The notes under the pieces were generated by a model that saw only the letters and a program-made list of their open reading frames with translations, searched no databases and was not told the DNA's origin. Below, piece by piece: positions 1 through 64,000 of a stretch of DNA of 64,000 bases (its first letter is position 1; each line of letters opens with the position of its first letter). Where the stretch lies: assembly GCA_054601695.1 (NCBI GenBank), contig BAAHQB010000059.1:248001-312000 (forward strand), in the 5' to 3' direction. The translations under genes and the position numbers were made by a program. The stretch comes from Amorphochlora amoebiformis (lineage: Eukaryota; Cercozoa; Chlorarachniophyceae).

Positions 1-93
1 ATGTATGTACGTATATATTCCGATGTATGTAATATATTCGAAATAAGTTATCATGTAGATATGTATTTATGTACTAAAAACTAATTGTCGATC

Positions 94-152
<59 letters not shown>

Positions 153-252
153 CTATATATAAGTTTTATATTATATACATATCTATATATAAGTTATATA
201 GTAGATCTAGAATGAAAACAATACAACTATGTCTGAATATACATGTTATATG

Positions 253-306
<54 letters not shown>

Positions 307-310
307 TCCC

Positions 311-437
311 CAGATGTTCAACATTGCAAGACCGATATCTTCATATATATATATATATATAATACATATATACATATTAAATACATATATACGTACATAT
401 TCATCAGATGTTCAACCATTGGGCGACCGATAAATTC

Positions 438-476
<39 letters not shown>

Positions 477-565
477 AAATACATATATACATATATACAT
501 ATTAAATACATACATACGTACATATTCATCAGATGTTCAACATTGGACGACCGATAAATTCATAT

Positions 566-598
<33 letters not shown>

Positions 599-724
599 CA
601 TCTATACATATATAAATATAAAATACATATATACATATTCAATACATACATACGTACATATTCACCAGATGTTCAACATTGGGCGACCGATAAATTCAAT
701 CCCAATCGCCCCTGAAATCACATA

Positions 725-777
<53 letters not shown>

Positions 778-827
778 CATATATACATATATATATATTA
801 TATACATATATATATATATATATATAA

Positions 828-870
<43 letters not shown>

Positions 871-945
871 GTGTATGTACATATATATATATATAATATA
901 TATCGACCAATATCTTAACCTCCATTCCCCCCTGAAATCATAAAA
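311..945 (+). repeat. Five truncated copies of NFKBIL1-like exon 1
   Basis: Copies at about 311-343, 405-438, 530-560, 661-720 and 901-945 match the exon at 991-1081. The first four keep the CAG acceptor and start of the exon, then break into (TA)n; the fourth runs furthest. The fifth is a diverged internal piece. All lie upstream of the intact exon. Confidence 0.85.
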
Positions 946-990
946 ATATACATATAAATATATATATATATATATATACATATTCATCAG

Positions 991-14462
<13,472 letters not shown>

Positions 14463-14510
14463 CCCTTAGGGTCATTGGAATCATTGAACTAATTCGATGC
14501 TAGGCTAACT

Positions 14511-14574
<64 letters not shown>

Positions 14575-14631
14575 CATATATATGATATATATATACATAC
14601 ATATATATTTTTAATATAAATATTTAAATTT

Positions 14632-14667
<36 letters not shown>

Positions 14668-14668
14668 T

Positions 14669-14738
<70 letters not shown>

Positions 14739-15150
14739 CACATTCACGTGTATAGCATATGTAGCTAGATCTAGGCAGTAATTTACGTATCGAAGTCTAA
14801 TAGTGTCCAGAGCGCTGAGATAAATTTTGAATTTTACCGTGTGATCGTGATACGTTAATGTTATCTTAGCTTATCGAACGGTTACAGCTTCCATATACTA
14901 CGAAATATACCGTATTTACAAGATATAACGTAGATAGTTAAGATAATGACAGTTACATTTCCTGAGAATATAGATAATCTAGATGACAGTTATATTTCCT
15001 GAGAAATGACAGTTACATTTCCTAAGACTAGTAAGAATCTAGATAAATTAAGATAATGACAGTTACATTTCCTGAGAATCTAGATAATGACAGTTACATT
15101 TTTCCTGAGAATCTAGATAATGACAGTTACATTTCGTAAGTCAACTTAAG
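14463..15150. other. Convergent intergenic region with a 30-37 bp repeat
   Basis: This separates the stop codons of two convergent genes. After a (TA)n block (14510-14735), 14930-15140 holds about six spaced copies of AATGACAGTTACATTTCCTG followed by AGAATCTAGAT. No polyadenylation signal could be fixed. Confidence 0.75.
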
Positions 15151-25438
<10,288 letters not shown>

Positions 25439-25448
25439 CTGATATACA

Positions 25449-25526
<78 letters not shown>

Positions 25527-25529
25527 TGG

Positions 25530-26175
<646 letters not shown>

Positions 26176-26179
26176 AATA

Positions 26180-28347
<2,168 letters not shown>

Positions 28348-28358
28348 GACATCTATAG

Positions 28359-41074
<12,716 letters not shown>

Positions 41075-41198
41075 GTATATATATTATATGTATGTATGTA
41101 TATATATATATATATATATGTGTGTGTATATATGTTTATATATATCGGAGTACACAAGCTATGTCAAACGATCCTTAACTCTTCGTGAATATATATCA

Positions 41199-41199
<1 letters not shown>

Positions 41200-41283
<84 letters not shown>

Positions 41284-41364
41284 CAATATTTGAGTCATAT
41301 GCATATATACACATAAAAATGTAGACATACATATAAATATATATTAATATATATACATATATAC

Positions 41365-41401
<37 letters not shown>

Positions 41402-41483
41402 TTAGATATATACGTATATACGCATACATACTATAGTATAAATATAAATCATTATGATACATCATATGTAATATAATATATAC

Positions 41484-41530
<47 letters not shown>

Positions 41531-41744
41531 ATATATGTTAACATATGGTTTAACAGAGATACATAATTATATTAACGTTACCAATATCACTCTGTTTAAC
41601 AAACACATGATTTTACTAAGATATATAATTATATTAACATTACTAATACAGTAATATAACCCAGTGGATTGCAGGATATAGATATAAAGTCTATATTCAT
41701 CGTATTATGTAATACGCTAATGCATACCAGGGTTGGATAATGCG

Positions 41745-41807
<63 letters not shown>

Positions 41808-41863
41808 ATATATATCTTTATATATATGTACATCTATGTATTCAAATAGCACATATAGTTATG

Positions 41864-41898
<35 letters not shown>

Positions 41899-42109
41899 CC
41901 AATTATATATATACCTCCACAAAATTACTATCCCAAACTTACAACCTTCCGTTCTGGTTATTATGACTTATGTATAAATTAAGCTAAATCTATTATGTGT
42001 ATATGCATATATATATGTGTATATATGTATATATATGTATATGTAGCTCCATGGATATAATAAAGTGTAATATGTTAGATGAATAAATGGAAAAATGGAT
42101 GACGTGTAG

Positions 42110-42140
<31 letters not shown>

Positions 42141-42151
42141 CTAGATACTAG

Positions 42152-42191
<40 letters not shown>

Positions 42192-42202
42192 TATATTTTT
42201 TT

Positions 42203-42292
<90 letters not shown>

Positions 42293-42362
42293 ACATATAT
42301 ACATATATCATATCATATCATATGAGAAAGTTTAAAACTTTATGTATAACTAGTATAACTTG

Positions 42363-42399
<37 letters not shown>

Positions 42400-43100
42400 A
42401 TATTTAATATATATATATATATATATAAACACATTTATATACTATATTTACATGTATATATACACATACACATATATACATATATATACACGCACAAAAC
42501 ACAAAAGACCCAGACAACATGCCGTAATATATACGAATATATACATCATGGGATATAAGAATATGTATATAAACTGTATATATATATATATATATACGAA
42601 CATATATATGTACGCATCATAAGCATATAATGCCTTATATATATACTAGATATAATACCTAGAATACAGCTAAACACGACGCATACCAAGCTTTTTCATC
42701 AGGTGACATACACGTGTCGCGATCCTAGAATCTACAGATCCACATCTGAGGCTACATCTGCGGCATCTAGGGCTAGTAGCCTAGTACTAGTAGTAGGGCA
42801 TGCGTGCATATGGAGTAATTGCAGTACGTGTGACACAGTAACAGCTTGCTGAAAGCCTAGAAAGCATCCAAATTAATGCCATTGAATAGTTACTAGAATT
42901 AACGCGGCTAAAAAGGTTTTGAAAAACTAAAAAAAATGAGTAGTTTTGCTATAACCTTTTGTCGATTTTATAAAAAAAGCTCTTGAAAAACTAAAAAAAA
43001 TGAGTAGTTTTGCTATAACCTTTTGACGATTTTAAAAACAGTGTTAAATATGTATAGATAGCATAACATATCTACAGGTACTACTAGACTACAATATTAT
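41200..43100. other. Convergent intergenic region
   Basis: The 3' flank of the aminotransferase (+) and probably of the calcyphosin-like gene (-). It holds a duplicated AT-rich island at 41550-41595 / 41605-41650, a long (TA)n block at 42190-42290, and moderately complex DNA at 42650-43060. A direct duplication of about 62 bp (TGAAAAACTAAAAAAAATGA...) lies at 42916-42975 and 42983-43040. No coding exon recognised. Confidence 0.6.
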
Positions 43101-43107
43101 AGCTGTT

Positions 43108-43158
<51 letters not shown>

Positions 43159-43259
43159 CGACATTTACTCTGAGATACTGTATACATGTGGATAATTAAA
43201 ATGGCTGACAGCTTATCGCGGTCGCGCTCACCAAAAACGCTTATGAGACTGTGAAATGA

Positions 43260-43343
43260 CTAGCTTTCGTGGTTATACTGGCTATAGCTCTTGTGGCTTG
43301 CTTGAGAATATGCAGCTAGCACAGTAGCGATTAGGAGAAACAT
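43260..43343 (-). CDS. Terminal exon candidate of the calcyphosin-like gene
   Basis: After ATCTACAG the minus strand reads [18 protein letters not shown] in phase 0 and reaches TAG at 43260-43262. A phase-1 reading ([16 protein letters not shown]) is also open to a stop. Two 5'-edge copies lie upstream at about 43425-43472 and 43563-43612, the pattern that marks true exons in this window. It competes with 44419-44396 (ISLGLIS then TAG) as the end of the gene. Confidence 0.45.
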   Translation of the reverse strand: MFLLIATVLAAYSQASHKSYSQYNHES

Positions 43344-43353
43344 CTGTAGATGT

Positions 43354-43386
<33 letters not shown>

Positions 43387-43388
43387 GC

Positions 43389-43427
<39 letters not shown>

Positions 43428-43470
43428 GCTAGCACAGTCTAGACAGTAGCGATTAGTAACACCTGTTAAA

Positions 43471-43566
<96 letters not shown>

Positions 43567-43729
43567 GTAGCTAGCACAGTAGCGATTAGGAGTAACACCT
43601 GTAGATGTGATATATATATATATATATTGTATGTATATATACTAGATATATACTTTTATCGCATATCTGCATATGATTATATATATATATATGTATATAT
43701 ATACATATACTTAAAACTGGTTGAGCGGA

Positions 43730-44350
43730 GAGATAGCGGGAGAGATAGAAATAGAGATAGAGATCTCTCTATCTCTCGATTCGAGAATATTCTGGGAATC
43801 ACATTTCGAATTAGAGAGCGAGAGATAGATGCAGAGATAGAGAGATATAGAGATATAGAGATAGAGATATAGAGATATAGAGATAGAGATATAGAGATAT
43901 AGAGATAGAGATAGCAGATATTGAGATATAGAGATAGCAGATATTGAGATATAGAGATAGCAGATATTGAGATATAGAGATAGAGATATATGGATCTCTC
44001 TAGAGATTCGAGAGTATGAAACAAGTTTGGGATAAGAAGATATCGAGAGATAGATATCTAGATATCGAGAGATAGATATCTAGAGAAAGAGAGAGAGAGA
44101 GAGATTCGAGAGTATTCTGATAGCTAGTAGAGATAGAGATAGAGATAGAGATATAGAGATAGAGATAGAGAGAGAGGTAGAGAGATGGAGAGATTTCGAG
44201 ATTTGAGAATATTCTGAGCATCATATAGTAAAGATAGCGAGACTGATAGAGATTGGCAGAGATATGTCTCTCTCTCTCTCTCGATAGATATTTAGAGATA
44301 GAGATAGAGATAGAGATAGAGATAGAGATATAGAGATAGAGAGAGAGATT
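43730..44350. repeat. GATATAGAGATA repeat with GATTCGAGAGTATTCTG units
   Basis: Hexa-/dodecamer GA-rich repeats with a recurring GATTCGAGA-TATTCTG element near 43779, 44103, 44190 and 44347. On the minus strand it is pyrimidine-rich. Confidence 0.85.
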
Positions 44351-44395
44351 CAAAAAGATTCTGAGATACGTTTTGGATGGCACGTGCCGTCCGGT

Positions 44396-55761
<11,366 letters not shown>

Positions 55762-55764
55762 CTG

Positions 55765-55873
<109 letters not shown>

Positions 55874-55912
55874 ATACGTATATATACACACATATATATA
55901 TACATATATATA

Positions 55913-55946
<34 letters not shown>

Positions 55947-55961
55947 TAGTGTGTATGTGTA

Positions 55962-55998
<37 letters not shown>

Positions 55999-56019
55999 TA
56001 AATACATAAATAAGCAACA

Positions 56020-56580
56020 CACATACATACCGAACTACCCCCAACACCCTTTACACACACAGAAACCTCAGCCGACAAATATCGAATATCGGAATATTTC
56101 CAGGAGAAAAAGAGATTCGAGAGCAAAAACAAGATTCAGAACATACCAATCGTTCCGTTTTTCAATTAAAAAAGCGGGAATTGGGGGGGGGGGGGGGGAC
56201 CTGTACAATGTCGTCCGGGAGGAGGTGGAATGCAGACATGTTTATTTTTTCGAGATTTGAGATGACTTCTCGTCAAAACCGTCAGTTTTCAGGACACGAG
56301 GAATTGACATACATTTCTTAAATTTGTCGCTGTTTATATATCTGAGATATCTCCGATAGGATATCTGGAGAAGGGGTATTTTTTTAAAAGGGTTTAATCA
56401 ATAGTTATTATAACTTATTAACTTATTAACTTAGTAAGAACAAAACATTAGACAGATATTAATACCTAGAAGATTACTTCACATTAGTAGAATGCGTCAT
56501 ATAACTCATATTATTATTCGAATAATACTCCATTTTTTTCAAAGATTTTGAAAAGATTTCCTCTGGGTTTTCGGTTGGGT
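56020..56580. other. Non-repeat island upstream of the EF gene
   Basis: Moderately complex AT-rich sequence with G12 at 56185-56198 and repeated TAACTTATTAACTTAT at 56415-56440. It may hold the 5' end or promoter of the minus-strand EF gene, but no start exon could be fixed. Confidence 0.4.
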
Positions 56581-56940
56581 TGAAAGAGAGAGAGAGAGAG
56601 AGAGAGGAGAAAAGAAAGAGAGGAGAAATGTAGCGAAATTAAGACAGAGGAGAAAAAGAGAGAGGAGAAAAAGAGAGAGGAGAAAGAGAGAGGAGAAAGA
56701 GCGAGGAGAGAGAGGAGAGAGAGAGAAAGAAAAAAAACAGAGAGAGAAGAGAGAGGGAAAGAGAGGAGGAGAGAGAGTCAAGAGAGAGAGAAAAGAGAAA
56801 GAGAGAAAAGAGAGAGAGAAAAGAGAAAGAGAGAAGAGAGAGAGAGAGAAGAGAGAGAGCGAGAAAAAGAGAGAGAGAAGAGAGAGACCGAGAAAGAGAG
56901 AGAGAAAGAAGAGAGAGAGATAAGAGAGAGAGAGAGAGGG

Positions 56941-56971
<31 letters not shown>

Positions 56972-56991
56972 GAGAGGAGACGAGAGAGAGG

Positions 56992-57065
<74 letters not shown>

Positions 57066-57088
57066 ATATATGTGTGTGTGTGTTTGTG

Positions 57089-57152
<64 letters not shown>

Positions 57153-57185
57153 TAGAGATCAGACAGCAAGACGGTCCGGAAAAGC

Positions 57186-57223
<38 letters not shown>

Positions 57224-57240
57224 GTATTATATGTATAATG

Positions 57241-57273
<33 letters not shown>

Positions 57274-57341
57274 ATTTATATATGTATATACACATATATA
57301 TATATACATATACACACATATACATATATGTGTGTGTGTAC

Positions 57342-57392
<51 letters not shown>

Positions 57393-57593
57393 CAGGGAGA
57401 TACATAGGCAGATGGAGATAACAGATGGAGAGAGAGATGGCGAGAGACGCAGAGAGACGCCGAGAGACTGTGAGAGGAAGGGTGGGGGGAGGGGGGGGGA
57501 ACCAGCCTCGGAGAGAGAGGGAGAGAAAGAGAAGAGAGGAAAGGAGGAGAGAGAGAGAGAGAAGAGAGAAAAGAATGAGAGAGAGCGCGCGAA

Positions 57594-57626
<33 letters not shown>

Positions 57627-57655
57627 TGAGGAGAGAGAGAAGGAGGAAGATTAGA
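56580..57655. repeat. Two (GA)n tracts separated by (TA)n
   Basis: GA-rich on + at 56580-56995 and 57417-57640, with (TA)n and TGTGTG between. No exon of a minus-strand gene could be anchored to their AG ends. Confidence 0.88.
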
Positions 57656-57879
57656 CCGGAGAGCAGATACACGAAAATTTCAAAAAAATTATTAATTATA
57701 TCTTGCTTACACACATTACACAAACATAACTTAATACCCCAATAATACATAATGACGTAATAATATCGATAACCACCCCACATACACACACACGCACATA
57801 CACACACACACACACACTGACATATCTCAAGGCTTCTGAAAAATAAAAAAAAAGAGAGATTTGTTCTTCTCAAAAAATA

Positions 57880-58400
57880 AGCACAAACAGTGCACAGACC
57901 TCTAAATACACCAATATACTATCAGAGTACCCCCCTCCAGATGCCAACTCCCCCCCCCCCCAACCCCCCCATCTTACCCCCCCCTCCGTGAAAAGAATGA
58001 AAAGACTTTCACCAAAGAGCAGCTACCCGGTGACAGCTGCTCGCACGCAAACACGCGTGGCCGCCACGTGTCCCTTCTTCCCAAACGCCGATATTGGGTA
58101 AAATTACCATAAAAAGACAAAAAAGAAGGAGCTCGAATAGTGCCACACTGGAACTATCGAGGGTACTACATCGATGTTGAAACTATTATTAGGAGATTTC
58201 TAGAGTTTTTGGACTTGGTTGTTCTCGGGCGAAAATAATACAAAATTAAGTAGTTTTTAATAGTTCGGGCCGGAGATTTTCATACCCTTTTCAAAATTAG
58301 GCGATTTTACCTAATGTTTTACTACTTCTGTTGACGCGTTTGGACGGTACTTCCAGCACACCGGGTGGTGGCGCTCATACTTTGTGGCTCGGAGACGTCA
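57880..58400 (+). promoter_or_regulatory. Upstream region of the 155-aa gene
   Basis: Non-repetitive except for C-rich runs at 57933-57985. It contains a CCACGTGTCC E-box-like sequence at 58074-58083. No TATA box or initiator could be assigned. Confidence 0.3.
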
Positions 58401-59008
58401 ATGGGTGTGTGCAACTCCAAAGAAGCTCCCGCCGAGCTTCCTACCCCCGTCCTCCGGCCCGCGCCAAGGCAACCGGCGCCGAGGACGATCCGGCCTCATT
58501 ACAACGCGAGAAAGCGCGAGTTTTTCTTCCACGTCGAGACAGAATGGGGAATTTATCGCCCCAGACCAGCAAGGTAACTAAAACCCGCGTCAATGGTCCT
58601 CCGCTCAATCTGAGTTCTCACCGGTTTCGACTTCCAGGAGGATTATCCCAGCGGCCATCGACGAGAGGACGACTCTCGGGATGATGATTTCTTCGCGGAC
58701 TGCCTCCATCGCGTACGTTCTCTGAAGCATGTTTCCCGATTCTTCATATCGCTGTTCAGCCTTCTGACACTTGCTTCGATATCCTCAGATCCTCGCAGTC
58801 ATCCAGCGCTTCTTACATTAATAGGGGCACGTCAGATGAGTGCACACCAAGGACTCCGGGGACGAGTGCGAAACACTCGGCCGCCATGCTTACGCAGATT
58901 TCGATTTCGCCAATCGCTCCGGCACCGGCGAAGGTTCCGAATCCTTTCCAACCGTCAGGGAAAAGGAAAAAACCAAGACACATGAGGCTCGAAGGCTTCG
59001 TGTTGTAG
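58401..59008 (+). CDS. Unknown 155-aa protein with MGVCNSKE start, 3 exons
   Basis: Exons 58401-58573, 58638-58712 and 58789-59008 are separated by 64- and 76-nt introns with GTAACT...CTTCCAG and GTACGT...ATCCTCAG ends. Phases agree and the frame closes at TAG 59006-59008, giving 155 residues. The N-terminus MGVCNSKE fits N-myristoylation (Gly2, Ser6) with Cys4 as a possible palmitoylation site, suggesting membrane attachment. Then come a Pro/Arg-rich stretch, REFFFHVETEWGIYRPRPA, a Ser/Thr/Pro-rich region (SSQSSSASY, TPRTPGTSAK) and a basic tail (GKRKKPRHMR). I recognise no family. Unlike its neighbours, it has short ordinary introns and balanced base composition. Confidence 0.65.
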
Positions 59009-59610
59009 ATACTTGAGGGTTCTGAAAGCTCTTGAGGTTACCTTCTTCTTTTCTTTCCTGCTTGACGTGGCTGGTTAGTCTTCTAACACAATCGTGCCCA
59101 CACTTGTCGTGTTTGCACGGGTTGCACACGTCGTCAAATTTGAACCTAACTCCTTTCCCTTGTTAGTACAGCATCCTCTTTCTCTATCCAATCAGCTGTT
59201 AGATGTTAACAGAAGCCTTTACTGCGTGTACAGCTTGATTATTTTTCTCAACATTTCAACAGTTTTTTTTTTTTTCCTAGATTTCTTAGGAGTGAGAGAA
59301 TCTAGAGAATAGCTCTCATAGATCCCAGTAAACGTACGTCCCCAAAAAAATGCCGTAATTAATCCTTAAAAGTTTTTTTTAATACCGTGTAGTAGTTTTA
59401 ACAGGTTAACAGTGATTCGACAGTTCTTTGTAAAGGTTATGGCGTGCAATAGCTAGTTAAAACCCAACTTTATGGTACAAGTACGTGACATGAATATGCC
59501 GCAAGTTTATATGATCGACCTTTTTCACCAGTCTCCAGAGTCTCAATAATCATTACACACATGTTTTCATCCATATGCGCATGAACACGTACATACATAC
59601 ATAAATATAC

Positions 59611-59660
<50 letters not shown>

Positions 59661-60460
59661 CATATATATATATCATGATATATCTAAGATATAGTATACA
59701 TATTTATTATATGTGTGTATATGTCTAAGAGATACACATAGTATGTAAAGTTTATACAATGTATTATGGCTTCGATTTTTATTCTATTATCGATTACGTT
59801 GCAGTATCATATAAATACAGTTGCACCGGAACGTTATAAGTTACCTAAAGTTACACTAGTTATACAGTTATACTACAAATATTATGTAGACTAGTAATTT
59901 AGTAGTAATATTATATATATATATATATATATAAACTTATAGCTAATACTCTACCCAGTTGTCAAAAGTCCGCTGACTCCGCTCCAGTACTTGTGTCTCT
60001 ATCACCGTTTCACTGTCTAGTGTGACCGTGACGGTCATTCTTACGGTGCGCATGCATGGCAAGTTCACTGGCAACCCCATTATAATTAAGCCTTTTGAAC
60101 CTCCAACAATCAATTTTAGAATAGTCCTAGGTCGTAATCCTTGGGATCATGACACTCTCACACACAACTTTCTCGTATCAATATCGGGTGTGGGGTTTGT
60201 AGTGATGTCCCAGGACCGAATGAGCTGGTTCGTAATATTATGATTTTTTAAACCGCCAAGATATTTTCCAAAAAATATACATCATGGGTATGATGATGAT
60301 AATTCGATTGACTACTTTACAGAAACGTAGTCGAATGTCACATGTGTTCATGTCCTCTCTATCTTTCTTTTCTCTTTTCCTCCTCTTATATGAAGTTATA
60401 TCACTCTCTTTTCTTCCTCTTATCTTTCTCTCTCTCTTTTCTTCCCCTAACTCAATCTCT
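59009..60460. other. Unique region without a confident gene
   Basis: Mostly non-repetitive, with T13 at 59264-59276 and a short (TA)n block at 59610-59670. A 73-codon + strand frame at 60022-60243 (MTVTVILTVRMHGKF...) is open, but no homology or splice context supports it. The first part is probably the 3' flank of the 155-aa gene. Confidence 0.4.
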
Positions 60461-60469
60461 CACCCACAT

Positions 60470-61175
60470 CTTACTGTCAAGACATCCCACGTCTTGACTG
60501 TCAAGACACCCACGTCCTACTGTCAAGACACCCCACGTCTTGACTGTCAAGACACCCCACGTCTTGACTGTCAAGACACCCCACGTCTTGACTGTCAAGA
60601 CACCCCACGTCTTGACTGTCAAGACACCCCACGTCTTGACTGTCAAGACATCCCACGTCTTGACTGTCAAGACACCCCACGTCTTAACTGTCAAGACACC
60701 CCACATCTTGACTGTCAAGACACCCCACGTCTTGACTGTCAAGACACCCCACGTCTTGACTGTCAAGACTCAAGACATCCCACGTCTTGACTGTCAAGAC
60801 ATCCCACGTCTTGACCGTCAAGACATCCCACGTCTTGACTGTCAAGACACCCCACGTCTTGACCGTCAAGACATCCCACGTCTTGACTGTCAAGACACCC
60901 CACGTCTTGACTGTCAAGACACCCCACGTCTTGACTGTCAAGACTCAAGACATCCCACGTCTTGACCGTCAAGACATCCCACGTCTTGGCTGTCAGGACA
61001 CCCCACGTCTTGACTGTCAAGACACCCCAAGTCTTGACTGTCAAGACATCCCACGTCTTGACCGTCAAGACACCCCACGTCTTGAGTCTTGACTGTCAAG
61101 ACACCCCACCTTTTGACTGAGTTGAAGACATCCCACGTCTTGACTGTCAAGACACCCCACCTCCACGTCTTGACT
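60470..61175. repeat. 24-bp palindromic minisatellite, about 28 copies
   Basis: Units of ACTGTCAAGACACCCCACGT plus CTTG repeat with a few point changes (CATCCC, GACCGT) and occasional length breaks. Each unit contains GTCTTGAC-T-GTCAAGAC, an 8-bp perfect inverted repeat. Because 24 is divisible by three, several frames stay open on both strands. Confidence 0.95.
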
Positions 61176-61224
61176 ACGTATGTATGTGTATACATATATT
61201 ATGATATATACACACACATTATGT

Positions 61225-61299
<75 letters not shown>

Positions 61300-61404
61300 A
61301 TATACATTATTACAAGCCTAATATAACTTATACACACTGTATATCCCAGTAAATGTGTACATGTGCGCTCTGCGCATGCATTTAAGACTGGTGGTGGCAG
61401 ACCG

Positions 61405-61510
61405 TCTGGCCAAATCTTCGGAGCCCACGGTATCTTCGGAGCCCACGGAACCCAAATATCCAATTTCTTACGGAATCCACGGAACCCACGGAACCTACGG
61501 AACCATGTGA
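61405..61510. repeat. ACGGAACCC short tandem repeat
   Basis: TCTTCGGAGCCCACGG occurs twice, followed by about five ACGGAA(T/C)CC-type 9-mers, just upstream of the proposed split gene. Confidence 0.75.
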
Positions 61511-61660
61511 CATCAATGGAAGACAGCCGAGCCCGCGAGACGGGGAAAAAGAGGGAGGGCGGGGGATTGAGAGCTCTGCGATTAAATATTTCCCATGAAT
61601 CAGTTTTTCGGCCCTGTGCTGAGGTTATAAATTGAGAATGGATGGTGAAAGTACGTATGT

Positions 61661-63716
<2,056 letters not shown>

Positions 63717-63719
63717 GTG

Positions 63720-63775
63720 AGTTAGCGAGAGAGAGAGAGAGAGAGAGGGATTTTCAAAGCGTGAGAGAGCGAGAG

Positions 63776-63869
<94 letters not shown>

Positions 63870-63882
63870 GTGTTTACATCTC
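63720..63882. repeat. (GA)n tract after the last exon
   Basis: Purine-rich on + directly after the GTGAGT donor at 63717. Nothing else is visible from here to the window end except (TA)n. Confidence 0.88.
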
Positions 63883-63939
63883 GAGATAGCTAGAGACAGA
63901 GCATATATATATATATATATGTATATATAGTTATATGTA

Positions 63940-63997
<58 letters not shown>

Positions 63998-64000
63998 TAC

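Noticed and set aside
137-987. Many Tyr/Ile-rich open frames on both strands
   Set aside because: They are translations of (TA)n, which lacks stops in its frames. The same pattern recurs through the window and carries no domain, start context or splice logic.
60470-61175. CRISPR-like array
   Set aside because: Units are contiguous 24-mers without variable spacers, and the DNA is eukaryotic.
60284-61195. Repeat proteins from the 24-bp minisatellite
   Set aside because: The unit length is a multiple of three, so frames on both strands stay open. There is no evidence of selection for coding.

Overview
This is eukaryotic nuclear DNA, probably from a protist with spliceosomal introns and the standard stop codons. 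I cannot name the species. About four fifths of the window is simple sequence: long (TA)n tracts, telomere-like TTAGGG/CCCTAA arrays, (GA)n/(CT)n tracts, one (CG)n tract and several minisatellites. Most long open reading frames here are translations of those repeats. The genes lie in small islands of ordinary sequence between the repeats: exons of 23 to 100 nt bounded by AG| and |GT (sometimes |GC). They join in consistent phase into recognisable proteins, so the repeats are introns.

Layout: (1) 991-14462, + strand: 19 exons, 1080 nt, 359 codons plus stop. Ankyrin repeats, a charged central region and a C-terminal HPD J-like segment give the architecture of NFKBIL1. (2) 15151-25438, - strand: 16 exons, about 293 residues. 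A mitochondrial carrier of the oxaloacetate/SLC25A34-35 type with all three signature motifs; its first exon is unresolved. (3) 28359-41074, + strand: 18 exons, about 376 residues. A PLP-dependent class I/II aminotransferase with every expected motif, including the PLP lysine. (4) about 43260-55761, - strand: at least 17 exons. A calcyphosin-like protein with several EF-hands. (5) 58401-59008, + strand: a compact three-exon gene with 64- and 76-nt introns, encoding a 155-residue protein with an N-myristoylation-like start and no recognised family. (6) about 61661-63716, + strand: the start of another split gene, not identified. Genes 1/2 and 3/4 converge and genes 2/3 diverge. The known genes have unrelated housekeeping, signalling and transport roles and are not a functional cluster.

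The notable biology is intron structure. Nearly all telomere-like arrays lie inside introns and run C-rich (CCCTAA) in the sense strand. They often begin at the 5' splice site (|GTAACCC or |GCAACCC) and end at the 3' splice site (CCCTAG|). Each hexamer junction spells CTAAC, a good branch-site match. A roughly 95-nt cassette with a 7-bp hairpin is interspersed in these arrays in a fixed orientation. In addition, many exons are flanked by truncated copies of themselves under a strict rule: copies upstream of an exon keep its 5' edge and acceptor, and copies downstream keep its 3' edge and donor. The introns are therefore loaded with decoy splice sites, and in the aminotransferase three copies form complete 45-nt in-frame cassette exons.
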